From assembly GCA_002261195.1 (NCBI GenBank), contig MVBO01000044.1, forward strand, positions 38,372-102,371: a stretch of DNA of 64,000 nt. The letters run 5' to 3'. The position numbers and the translations under genes were made by a program. The notes under the pieces are model-generated. The model made no database searches and was not told the origin of the DNA. It saw only the letters and a program-made list of their open reading frames with translations. The DNA is from Bifiguratus adelaidae. Lineage: Eukaryota > Mucoromycota > Endogonomycetes > Endogonales. Shown one piece after another: positions 53,730 through 64,000 of the stretch (position 1 is its first letter; every line of letters starts with the position of its first letter).

Positions 53730-56688
53730 ATGAGCTTCCAGATGAAGCAAGACGAAAAGAACAAGGATGGTAAGATCAATGGTAAGTTCGGAACGTCCGT
53801 CGTCCAACCCAAAGTTGTTTAAATTGGAGCCATTCGCAGAATTTTACCGCAACCTTCAAGGTGCGCGCATCTTCACAAAGTTCCACAACAAGCCTGCCGA
53901 GGCCACGCTCACGCAGGGTCTTTCACCAACCGTCATGGTGGACCCGGCGCGATTGGTAACGCTACTTCCCGCTTTCTCGCCGCAGTTGTCCGGCAAGAAG
54001 CTAATCAATGTTACCTATTCATTACCATATACCTGTCAGTTGGCTGTGGATGGCGAGCATGCTCGAGCCAGACCATTTTCCGCAGATGACAGTGGCGCCG
54101 TTCCATTTTCAATGCTACCCGGGAGTTTCGGTAACAATCGGCATTCCATCATCAAGAACAAGCGCTGGCATCTCTCCGTCAAGAACGGATACAATGCTCT
54201 GTTCCACGGTATCCGGGCCTTGAACGATGCGTGGAAATCAATTCACATTGGCTGGACTGGTCCCATCAAGGACTTGCATACCAAGGTCCTCATAAAGACG
54301 GCTGACATTGTACAATCGGATTATGATGACTTGTTGATGGCCTTGACAGATAATGGCAACTACGTCCCTGTCTTTCTGGACGACGAATCGTCCAAAAATC
54401 ACTATGAAGGCTACTGCAAACAAAGTAAGTGATACTTACCTGAACAGAAACCCTGACATTTGCTGGCACGCAGTTCTATGGCCTGTATTTCACAGCATGT
54501 TGTGGACCGAACATTCTAATGTGCAAATGGAGAGGCAATATTGGGCAGATTACATCAAAGTGAACCAAGCCTTTGTCGATGCTATTCTGGAACGGTACGA
54601 GACCGGAGATATAGGTACATCATTCGCGCAGAAGGGAATTTTGATTCATTGCTCAAAATCCTGCTGTGCATAGTCTGGATTCACGATCACCACTTACTCC
54701 TTGTGCCACAAATGCTCCGCAAGATCGTACCAGATGTGTCTGTTGGGCTTTTTGTGCACGCTCCCTTTCCGACTTCCGAAATATTTCGGGCATTGCCACG
54801 TGAGTCTCGACAAGTCTTCAAAGATAGTACGCTGCTCTTACCACATTATCAAGATCGCAAGCAAATCTTGGAAGGCATGCTCGGTGCAAATCAGATTGGG
54901 TTCCAAACCTATGCCGACGCCCGCCACTTTATATCCGCCTGTACAAGAGTCCTTGGTCTTGAATCCAACCCCATTGGCGTCGATACTCAGAGTCACATGG
55001 TTGCTATTGGCGCCTTTCCGATCGGCATTGACGTGGCCAAAGTGGAAGGCTTCCTTCGGGAACCAGGAGTCGCGCCGAAAATTGAGGCTATCAAGAAGCG
55101 CTATGAGGGAAAAAGGCTGGTGGTTGGGCGAGATACTCTTGATGTATCCAAGGGTGTCCTGCAGAAGCTCAAAGCCTTTGAGGCATTTCTCGAGTTATTC
55201 CCTGAACGGAGGGAACAGGTTGTTCTGGTTCAAGTCACGACACCAGCTTTGAGAGAGAATCAGCGTCTGGAACGCAAAGTCACTGAATTGGTGGCTTCTA
55301 TCAACAACCGTTACGGCACTCTCGAATTTCGGCCCATTCATCATTTTCATCAGCACATTGATCGCGACGAATACTATGCGCTTTTGTCTGCCGGTGACGT
55401 TGGATTGATCACCAGTATACGGGATGGCATGAATACCACAAGCATGGAGTTTGTAGTCGCGCAACAGGAAACCTTCGGAGCCTTGATCCTGTCCGAATTT
55501 ACTGGAACTGCTGGCAGTTTGGCGGCTGCTGTCATGGTCAATCCTTGGGATTATATGGTATGAGGATGTCCATCGCTTGTCCGATAATGCTCACCTGCTT
55601 TGCAGAATGTTGCAAAGGGCATCAACGAATGTCTACTCATGAGCTTTGAGGAACGTTTAGAGAGACATCGGCAACTCATCAACCATGTCAGAACATACGA
55701 CGCGAGAAATTGGGCCCAAATGTTTGTCAAGCAACTCACTGCAACGACTGCTCTCCAAGAGAGTACGCTGGGATGCCCTGAGCTTTCGGTGGAGCGGCTT
55801 CTTGAATTCTATGACAAATCGACGCAACGACTCATCTTTTTAGATTACGATGTAAGTCGTACGCAGGTTGACTGCAAGTACAGTCGCTTACTCCACATAG
55901 GGTACATTGACTCCAATTGTGAATGATCCACAGGCAGCTCTTCCACCTACAGATGCGCTCAAATACCTCACCACCCTTTGCGCGAACCCACGTAACGTCG
56001 TCTGGATCATTTCGGGCCGTGACAAAGACTTTTTGACCACCTACCTGGGTCATATACCCAATCTTGGCTTCAGTGCTGAACATGGTTGCTTTATGCGTCA
56101 TCCCGGCTCTACCGATTGGATAAATTTGACCGAAAGCATGGACATGACCTGGCAACACGACGTCGCCAAGATTTTCGATTACTATACCGAGCGCACTCAG
56201 GGTAGTTTTGTTGAGTATAAACGGTCCAGCATCACTTGGCATTATCGCATGGCGGATCCGATCTATGGGTAAGTCGGCGGAGGATAGATACCAGCTCATT
56301 TGTTAGTGTCTTCCAAGCCAAGGAATGCCATAATCATCTCGAAAACGCCATCCTGTCCAAATACCCGATCGACATTCTGCTGGGAAAGAAGAATATTGAA
56401 GTACGGCCTAACGCCGTCAATAAGGGTGAAATTGTCCATCGATTGGTCCAAGCTCATCCATCCAGTGATTTCATATTGTGTGCCGGAGACGACAAGACGG
56501 ACGAAGACATGTTTCGAACGCTTAAAAAGGCTAATCCTCGCGGCGACAATTATTTTGCCATCTCGGTGGGCGAGAGCGACAAGAAGACATGCGCCAACTA
56601 TGTGCTCCGGGATTCACATGAAGTGGTCAAGGCATTGGGCACACTTGCGGGCTATTTAAAGATAGATGAGGGTGTTGAAGCGTATTGA
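53730..56688 (+). CDS. TPS2: Trehalose-6-phosphate phosphatase, Tps2 type (TPS-like + TPP domains)
   Basis: Dephosphorylates trehalose-6-phosphate in the cytosolic trehalose complex. About eight exons give roughly 865 residues. The N-terminal glucosyltransferase-like domain has HIGWTGPIKD, VWIHDHHLLLVPQMLR, GLFVHAPFPTSEIFR and VGRDTLDVSKGVLQKL. The catalytic arginine of Tps1 (DRLDYIKG) is replaced by Thr, so this half is probably inactive, as in Tps2. The HAD phosphatase half is intact: nucleophile motif FLDYDGTLTPIV, WIISGRD and GDDKTDEDMF. The intron 54800-54853 is 54 nt and stop-free; its removal joins FRALPH to RKQILEGMLG. The shortest intron in the window (38 nt) is the last one. The start is supported by the TATA box; the N-terminus is otherwise little conserved. 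Confidence 0.94.
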
Positions 56689-56862
56689 ACACAAGTTTTA
56701 TCGTAAGCATAACTCGGTCTTTCTTTACCATTTCTCTTTTCGTCCCAATGGGATCAATGTGAAAATATTACATGATTGAAAGGTTGATGCATGTGTGGTC
56801 AATACAGAGCTTTGATAACCGTTATGAATCTAAAACTGTGCGCCGGCACCAAAAGGCTGCAA

Positions 56863-59800
56863 CTATCGGGGAGGCATACCCCGCCCTCTAGGAGGTCCCC
56901 TGTAAGCGGGCGCACTCAGTTCAGGCGTTTTCGGTGAAGGACGATAATTGGGCCGTGGACCTGGTGCAGTCGGTTGAGGAGGCGACGGACCATGACGCAT
57001 GGACGGGTTTCCAGTTAACTGGGATCCGGGGCCAGCACGGGCTCCAGGGGGACTGAAATCCTTGTATCCATATCCCGACAATGCACGTCCTACACCTTCT
57101 CTCGAAGGATCGAATGCACTTTGTTGAGGTCCTAGGTCAGGAACGGTATCGTCTTGAAGGGTATATACAGGTCGAGGGTTACTTTCATAACCTGCGGGGC
57201 CGCGTTGAGAGGAATATTGTGGTGGTGGATTTGGCAGGGCTGGGGCAGGCGTTGGGCTATCGTAATAGGCGCTAGAATTGACACTCCTTGGACTCGGTGG
57301 GTAATTGAGGTTGTTCTGATTACGCTTTTTACGCTCCATCCGCTTCGCAAGTCGCACACGTTGCTTTTCGTAATCCTCCCATCGTCTGAATGGAACTGTT
57401 GATGCGTCAAACTGACCATCCTTGCCGCCATGCGAATCTCCCTTGGCTTCACCTTGCACTTTTCTATAAGAGCAGAATAGTAAGCATCATATCGAACCTC
57501 AGATGGCAATTCCTGAATACTCACCTCGTCTCGCCCCAAGAAAAGTCGTCAAAGTGCCAATAAGCATATACGGGTAAGACAAAGTTCCAAACTGGGAGAG
57601 CAAGGATATAGATCCCCATCCAAAGGGCGTAGACCCACTTTTTCGTGGTAAGAAGAATGAGAATCGCGGGTGAAAAGATGACAACCAAGAGCAAGATAAG
57701 AGGCATAGCCGAAGCAAAGTCCGTGATGTGAGTTGTCGCAATTGTAATGATGAGGACAGCGGTCAGCGTCAAGGCAACTGGCAAGACAATGGTTCCCATA
57801 AGATCCATGAAAATAACAAACTGCATGGAGAAGCAGAAAGTCCCACAAAGATTTCGAACAAGGACCAGTTCCAATAGGTTGTGAATGGTGGAGTTGATCC
57901 AACGACGCCGCTGTGATAGGAGCACCTTGAAGGTATCGGGCACCACCGTCTTGCACACCGCTTGAGGCGTAAACATCATTTTCCGATGCGGAAAGGCGCG
58001 CAGCATCAACGTTGTCAAGAAACGATCCTCTCCAAGAAGCAGAAGGTTCTTTTGATGCAGAGTGTCAACGACATTTTGGCTGTACTCCTTGACAATCTCA
58101 GGTTTTGTGAGGATGGCCACCCATGCATTATCATCCGGTCGCCTGGCCTTCAATCGATACATGCAAAAGCATCCGGGTAAGCAAGTCACACCACCAAAGA
58201 TGGATTCGAAGCCTTTGCCGAGATGATGGGAAATGTAGTACTCATACACTTGAATTGCCGTCACCCAAGAATCGCGTTTGTTTGCAATTTTGGTCTCACC
58301 ACATAAACCCATGATAAGGTGGTCATTGACCATACAGTTGACCAGCAACCGCAGAGAGTCCGGATACACCTTCGTATCCGCGTCAACCATCAGCACAATC
58401 TCGTAATAGTCCGGCGTCACTCCGACAACGTATTGAATCTTCTTGAACAGGTCATAATCCAGCGGTGTCATCTTTTCATTGTAGGTGACGCGACTGAAAA
58501 AGTTCATGAGAATCAATTGAGAGTCGCGTTTACCGCGATTGCCAGGTTTGGGTTTGCCTTGTTCTTCTGGTGTACCACATTTTGCGATCAGCAACATGGG
58601 AACCCGATGTTGTCCCACCACTGCAAGCACCGATTAGCGCATCTGGGAGCTTTTCATGTGAGAAGCAACGTACCATAATGACCTGCGTACACCTTGGCCA
58701 TATTGTGTTGCTTTGAGCCCTGTGCCACCGCAACATAACTCATGGGTTGAGGTTCCTTGAATTCTCCGCCACTAAAGGTCATGAGACTCTTACAAATGTC
58801 AGGTGTACTCTCGGAGTTGCCTGATCCAGTGATGATACCGTCAGCGACAACGAACAGCATTTTCCGTTGATCGGGGTAAGTGGTGACAGCCAGGGAATCC
58901 AGCGTCGTTTTGATAGACGAAAGACCTTCCGAATAGCATGTGACCAACATGATCGTGTACAGATCATTGCCAATCTGATACAATCGCTCAGCTTCGGACA
59001 GGGCGGAGGAATTGAGAGATGCTTTCGAATCTGAGAAAGGATTCCCATTGAGCTTTTGCATCTCCATGGCATTGTTGGCCGCCAAAACATCCGAATGCGC
59101 CGGCTTCGCGACCGGTGGAGGCGTACGCGCCAGTTTCCAGGACATGAACCATGAAAAGATCAAAGCCATGGCAAATCGCGAAAGGACGATGCCCAAGATA
59201 GCAATGAGTTCAATGTACAAGAACAGCGTGGACACGAAACATCCAGGTGTCGACTTATCGATGTGACCGGCATAATATTTCTGCACAAGACAGTCCCCAG
59301 CCGCTTTGATATCGTCACGCCGATAAAAGGCCTTTGTTACATCCTTGCCACCTTGTTGCCATGTCGGATTCACGGCATCACGAATGACAGCGTCGAGGGT
59401 GTCATTGGGTATCGGATTCGGATATGCCGCAAAATAGGGGTCCAAGTTGAGCACGTTACCGTCAATCACGAACCAATTGGTCAGAGTAGGTTCGGCAAGG
59501 TTCACCCAGTCGAATCCGACTTGTTTGCTGGTATTGACAAGGTTATACGTTTGGAGAGTTGATGCTGAAAGTGGTTGTAGCGGACATCCATGAAGACCGT
59601 TGTTGGGACTGCAGGTATTGAACGTCACCGCCTGAAAGTTGAGAATGGCTTGATTGCTCGGATGAGTGCAAGCCGCCATATTTTCGGTGCGGTTGGAAAA
59701 ATAATTGGAAATATCCGTACCAGGAACGTTGGCAATGTTATAGAAGTTAACATCCGCGGTCGGCTTGGAGTTCATGATATTGAATTGCCAGCCTTCAATG

Positions 59801-60234
59801 CCAAGCACGCCCGATCCAAGTACAGTGTCGTTATAATGGATATAGTTTACTGCGTTATTCGCTTGATCCGGTGGACACAGCGAACGCGATAATCCAACTG
59901 TCAGAAAGGCGACGATACCGCCCATGATGGCGATCAAAAAACACAGCGAAATTTTCTCTCTCCAGGCTTGTTGCATTTGCGGGTCAGGTAGGCCCATGGA
60001 TCGCAGCATGAATCCAGGTGCCCACCATGTCACCAACCTAGAGAAAAGAACCCACGGATCCCATCGCGTTTTCTCCTTGTGGCCAGTGACCATGGGCGTC
60101 GGTGCCTGATACCGATCCGGGCGTGACAGCGTTTTACCCCGCTTGAGGCCAGCAGCTCCTCCCATGTGGGACCGCCGATAGGAATACCTGTCGCCTGGGA
60201 ATCCGCCATCTGTGTAGTGAACCGCTGAGCTCAT
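56863..60234 (-). CDS. Chitin synthase, Chs3-like (class IV-type)
   Basis: Polymerises N-acetylglucosamine across the plasma membrane. Three exons (introns 58621-58673 and 57464-57524) give 1,085 residues. ATG at 60234 starts [20 protein letters not shown]. Two N-terminal membrane segments ([40 protein letters not shown]) flank an extracellular Cys-rich loop. The GT2 catalytic core has all key motifs: [24 protein letters not shown] and [12 protein letters not shown]. Four to five C-terminal membrane segments end at [18 protein letters not shown], diagnostic of the Chs3-like division. A 190-residue Pro-rich cytosolic tail follows (PPSPRSV, GRGMPPR). No myosin head is present, so it is not class V/VII. 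Confidence 0.97.
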
Positions 60235-62122
60235 CTTGCCGGTTGGTTGTGAAAGAGATGGCGAGCGTTTAGATGTTAAGTGCCCGTTACACGCTCAACC
60301 TCTCGTGTCCTCCTCGTGTGTATGCGTATATGAAATGAGTGCGAATGGGACACACAGCTATGTAAAATGCTTCCAGTGAAAAGGAACGGTGAATGGGAGC
60401 TGACGATGCAGCCTAGTGGTATATGCTCTTTTTCCCCGCCTTCAATAAAAAGCCCTAACATTTGTTATCATGACTGACAATGCCATCATGATCTGGTAAC
60501 TTACCTTGATATGGACGACAATGTGAGCGTCGGCCAAAGTAAGTAGAAGCAAAAGAGAAAGTGAGCTTTAACATGAGATCGCCATCAAAAATAGTGAAAG
60601 GTGGTACAGAGCTAAAAGATCAAATGTACTTGTCATTGAAAGATGCGAGTGTTTATCATTGGCAAGTATTGGATGATACTATCTTGGGGGGTGAGTTGGC
60701 TCAAGGGACCTAACGGGGCTCTCGGGGAATGTGCAGGTCGCAGGTCGCAGGGCGCATATGCTTTCGCTCTGTTGAATGCAAGGCGTTTTAAGCAGAGTGT
60801 AACATTAAGGCTCGCCATATATGGCAATGTTCATTTTGAGAGCGTGTGTGGGTAAAGCGTGCAGCGGGGAGAGACGCAAGTGCGTGCATGGAAGAGGTTG
60901 AGACAGAGCGGAAAGAGATTCGATTGTACAGTGCATGCAAAAAACCACATTTCACGGGGGTTGGTCGAGTAATAGTTTAGCCGGACAGCGATACACCCAT
61001 GTTTCGGCGGGCTTTTGTTGTCCAAATTGGTTATATCATTCTGATAACACATCCTTTGTGGTGTAAGGGCCTACCAGATTTTGGCGCCATTTTGCAAAGG
61101 TGATGGGAATCTGCGATAGGGAATCGCGGGACCATGGATAGTTGTACACCGACTAAGGGCCAGGTGTAAATTTTGCACTGCTATCCTAGCCTACACATAA
61201 AACATGGCACACAGTTGCCTTGGCAGTTCTTCACCATATCAAGGCAGCTCCCAGCCCACGACAACTCATGAGGCCAAAAAGTGCTACGTTGGTTGAACCA
61301 AATTTATGATCGACCATGGAACCCAAGACACAGCCCTGCCGGGTGGGACGGGCCGTGGAAAGCGCGGGCAGAAATCGCCTATCGGGAGGAGGTATGCAAC
61401 AACAGAGTCTACGCGTAGGCTTCCATGGTCGATACGCAGGACACGGTCATCATTCCTCTGTGCGTGCTCTCCATCTCTCGAGAGTGCCGGAGACAACACT
61501 CGTCGACATGGCGTCATACATCTATTTCCGTGTCAAGTTCGCCTCGTACAATTTGCCCATTTGTGCGAGTTGAAAAATCGGCTGTCCACATGAAAAGGAA
61601 GCGATCATCCCAACGCGCAGCACTCGGTGTTGAGTTATCTCACCTGTCACCGGGCGATCTCTTGCCCTTCCTACCAGGCGCCACCTTGTCCATGCATCAT
61701 TCCCTTAACGTCCAACAAGTTGACGTTGCGGATATCGCGAACATAAGCGAGCCATATCAGCGGTCGTCTAATGAATTCTGTCGCACATGTGGACTTACTT
61801 GATCTGGTCATCGGGCGGTTCCATGCGAAAAAGCGTTGCCTTGCGAGTCACAACCGATACACAATCAGCCCCCTTTTTCAGTCTTTTTCTTCCTCGACCT
61901 TGCTCTTTCTCTTCCTCTCTCCTCGCTCTCTTGGACTTCGACCTTGGTCATTGTCACACTGGGTTATTCCCCCGTTGACAGTGCGTGATTTGCGTCTTTT
62001 GCGATAGGCGCCTGGTGTGCCTTTCGCCTCTTTTGGTACTTCCAGCTTCTCGCTCGACCAGCGCGTCGTTCACGAGTCGTAAGGATCCTGTACCCTGACG
62101 AGCGAGATACGCACATTATTTA
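60235..62122. promoter_or_regulatory. Large divergent intergenic region
   Basis: About 1.9 kb between the chitin synthase start (minus) and the KEN-box gene start (plus), the longest gene-free stretch here. It includes a small direct repeat (CAGGTCGCAGGTCGCAGGGCG near 60735), an ACGCGT site at 61411-61416 and a strongly pyrimidine-rich tract (about 61870-61930; TCTTTTTCTTCCTCGACC) that resembles a fungal promoter or 5' UTR. Open frames in 61.3-61.8 kb overlap in several phases and show no homology, so none is annotated. Confidence 0.5.
61411..61416. promoter_or_regulatory. ACGCGT (MCB-like) hexamer upstream of KEN-box gene
   Basis: A palindromic ACGCGT about 700 bp upstream of the ATG. In fungi this is the core site of the G1/S factor MBF. 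A single site at this distance is weak evidence. Confidence 0.25.
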
Positions 62123-63661
62123 ATGACCTTGACCATGACGTTGTCGACGGGATCCATCATGTCTATGCCGGCGTCCTTGTCCGCGTCGTCTTCGACTTCG
62201 TCGTCGTCTACGGTGTGCACTTGCCCTGACGACACCTTTCAAGTGTTCCAGGACCCTCTGCATACCGGTCTGTTGGCGCGAACTTACGACCTTCCGCCAT
62301 CTCAGTCCACTCGACGCGCCAGCTCAAAGTGGCTTCGAGCGGATGAAAAGGAAAACTGGGACGTCAATAATAAACGGTACACGAGCACAAACACCATGCC
62401 AAAGAATCAAAACCGCACCAAAGGTTGTGCAAAGTCCAAGCGAAGGTCTAGTCTCGAGCTGCCAGTGATGCCTCTGGCCGACGTGACGGAAGCCTATGGG
62501 GTCCTCTACGTAGAATGTGAGGCTATGGCGACCCCAACGAGACGACGACGCGTCAGTGACGCGAGGTCGACACAGGTACGATCTAAAGACCGAGTCGCAG
62601 AGCTGTGTAATTAACGTGTTGTATTCTAGACAAGGGTAGTTCGACGCTCGCCGAGGCTCCAAAAGAGACGGTCTGTAGATAATGGTGATCAAGAGGAAGA
62701 AGATTCGAGTAATGACACCTCAAACCTTCCTGAGATACCAGCTACACCCACAGCGACTCACTCCAAGAAGCTAAAACTCGCGAATGGCGTGAATGTGACC
62801 GTGAACGCGTCGCCTCACCAAGTCGCTGTTCAGGAAGAAGAGAAGCTGAATGTCAAGTTTGTGGATGTGGAGTGTTCACCCGTCGAAAGCACTTGCATAG
62901 AAAACGACGCGTCTAACGCGTTTTTGTCGTCGATGCATGCGCAAGATGAGGACACAAATGAATTTGACACGTTAGACATTCATGAAGCGATGAACAGCGA
63001 AGAGCCGCTTGACGCGTCCAGAAGCGCAGAAAACGATGCCAGCGCTGATCTTTCTGATGACGCAGATAACGACATGGAATTTGCGCCCACGGTGGTGGAA
63101 TCTACGGTCTCTGCACCTTCTACGCCTGTGGTGGAAGTCCCTTCACGCCTTCAAGCGATCGGCATGACTGTTCCTGTTTCAACGGTACGCATCTCCCGTG
63201 GACATTATAGCGTGTTTTCTCATTGTGCTTACGATATTTGTTGCGCTTAGGAACCCGTCAAAGAAGCACCTCCCCAACCTTTGCAGGCATCGACGAACTC
63301 GGACCCGTTACGTCGCACCGTCCTTCCCAAAAAGAGCACATCTCGTGATAAGGAGAATATGGCAGGTCGCCCTTCAGTGTCTCGCCATGCCTTCGTGCAA
63401 CCACGCTCCATGTACAGTCTGACTGGTAGTCATCACAGAAGTTATTTTACCGTGCATGCTGCCACCCCTCGCATTCACTCCATTCCCGCAAAATCCGAAA
63501 ATATCCGCCATCCTACAAGTCACAATATAGTTGCCATCAACTCATATAGCGGTTCGATGCGACCTGCGTCCACCTCGAACACAATACCCGGCTCAGCCTG
63601 TCGGCCTAACTTACCAAAGACTCCAATGTCCCGCGCCCTGTCCATGACCTCCATGCGCTAG
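62123..63661 (+). CDS. Hypothetical Ser/Thr-rich protein with two KEN boxes
   Basis: Three exons (62123-62575, 62630-63184, 63251-63661) total exactly 473 codons (472 residues). The start is MTLTMTLSTGSIMSMPASLS. No folded domain is evident; the protein is Ser/Thr/Asp-rich and probably disordered. Two KEN motifs lie in basic/polar contexts: DEKENWD (residues 76-78) and RDKENMAG (370-372). KEN boxes are degradation signals read by APC/C-Cdh1. Basic patches (KSKRRSSLEL, PTRRRRVSD, RRSPRLQKRRS) could be nuclear signals or CDK sites. A PLADVTEAYG motif follows the first patch. The middle third is acidic. Five ACGCGT hexamers lie inside the coding sequence. A cell-cycle regulated nuclear protein is a reasonable guess; the family is unrecognised. 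Confidence 0.75.
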
Positions 63662-63783
63662 ATGGCACACGTGCCTCGTACATGTATTTCCAGACCGTAT
63701 TTATGTCCACCGTAACCGTACTCTTTCATTATTAGCTTAACCTGTCCGTACGAGCCCATCTGTCTGTCGACTATCCGTCCAAA

Positions 63784-64000
63784 ATGACTTCCGAAGAAGT
63801 GATTGAAAAATATTGTGCATCTTATGATCCATTGTCAGCATTTCTGATTTGGCAGTGGAGCCTTGTCCGCCAAGGGTATGGATGGCGGCATGCTATGGAA
63901 AGAAGGGAATGTGTTGTTCAAGGGCATACCCTATGTTAGATCCGCAGTCTGAGAGATTCGGGATTTTCCATCGAGTAGCGACTCTACCCCCCCCCCCCCC
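63784..64000 (+). CDS. Possible gene start, truncated by window end
   Basis: ATG at 63784 opens MTSEEVIEKYCASYDPLSAF. After VRQ a GTATGG donor and a GTTAG acceptor would splice to DPQSERFGIFHRVATLP, which runs into the C-rich end. The first exon looks coding (amphipathic and free of stops for 35 codons), but there is no recognisable family in this short piece. It could be chance. Confidence 0.35.
63987..64000. repeat. Poly-C run at the window end
   Basis: Fourteen consecutive C bases close the window. Long homopolymers of this kind are often contig ends or assembly artefacts, but could also be a genuine G/C tract continuing beyond the window. Confidence 0.9.

Noticed and set aside
61306-61802. 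Overlapping open frames of 85-125 codons upstream of the KEN-box gene
   Set aside because: Three phases are open at once with Arg/Ser-rich products, typical of GC-biased non-coding sequence; no family resemblance.
1-64000. Transposons, LTR elements, virus-derived sequence, CRISPR arrays or toxin genes
   Set aside because: No transposase, reverse transcriptase, capsid or integrase motif, no long terminal or inverted repeats, and no spaced repeat array were seen on either strand.

Overview
The window is nuclear DNA of a fungus. It contains a multipass chitin synthase, a Tps2-type trehalose-phosphate phosphatase, a Pho81-like SPX-ankyrin protein, a Pho85-type cyclin, an RGS-domain 7TM receptor and an Hva1-type Tudor protein. 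Introns are short (about 38-70 nt, GT..AG) and genes are densely packed. A recognisable SMG1 kinase, which most Dikarya have lost, together with a [4Fe-4S] serine dehydratase, points to an early-diverging terrestrial fungus, most likely Mucoromycota. That placement is an inference. No LTR element, LINE, DNA transposon, rRNA or CRISPR was recognised.

Layout: 1-8.7 kb holds a mannan-degrading pair (5'-truncated GH2 beta-mannosidase facing a damaged GH92 mannosidase), a secreted M14 carboxypeptidase and an unknown protein with a repeated SSLxSGxASI motif. 9-33.6 kb is a very compact housekeeping block: a small mitochondrial membrane protein, Kre33/NAT10, SMG1, Rev7, an unknown nuclear protein, Nmd3, AP-1 sigma, a CNNM/Mam3 protein, an unusually short SRP68 and THOC1. 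33.8-45.9 kb carries an RGS receptor, an intronless Prp6, a Pho81-like regulator with a decayed GDPD domain, a vacuolar-type amino acid transporter and a possible small gene. 46-49.3 kb is gene-poor, with one tRNA-Lys and a Tudor-domain gene. 49.3-60.2 kb has a Pcl-type cyclin, serine dehydratase, trehalose-phosphate phosphatase and chitin synthase. 60.2-62.1 kb shows no gene. 62.1-63.7 kb encodes an unknown KEN-box protein, and a gene start runs off the end of the window.

Functional links: several genes act in RNA and ribosome biology (Kre33, SMG1, Nmd3, SRP68, THOC1, Prp6), but they sit on both strands and belong to different complexes, so this looks like chance proximity. Pho81 and the Pcl cyclin are both potential Pho85 partners about 6 kb apart. 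The most unusual observations are the 281-residue SRP68 that keeps both ends but lacks the central half, its 13-bp spacing from THOC1, the two lesions in GH92, the repeated motif in the 7-8.7 kb protein, and the cluster of ACGCGT sites inside the KEN-box gene. Exon boundaries were worked out by eye from splice signals and family conservation; no search was run.
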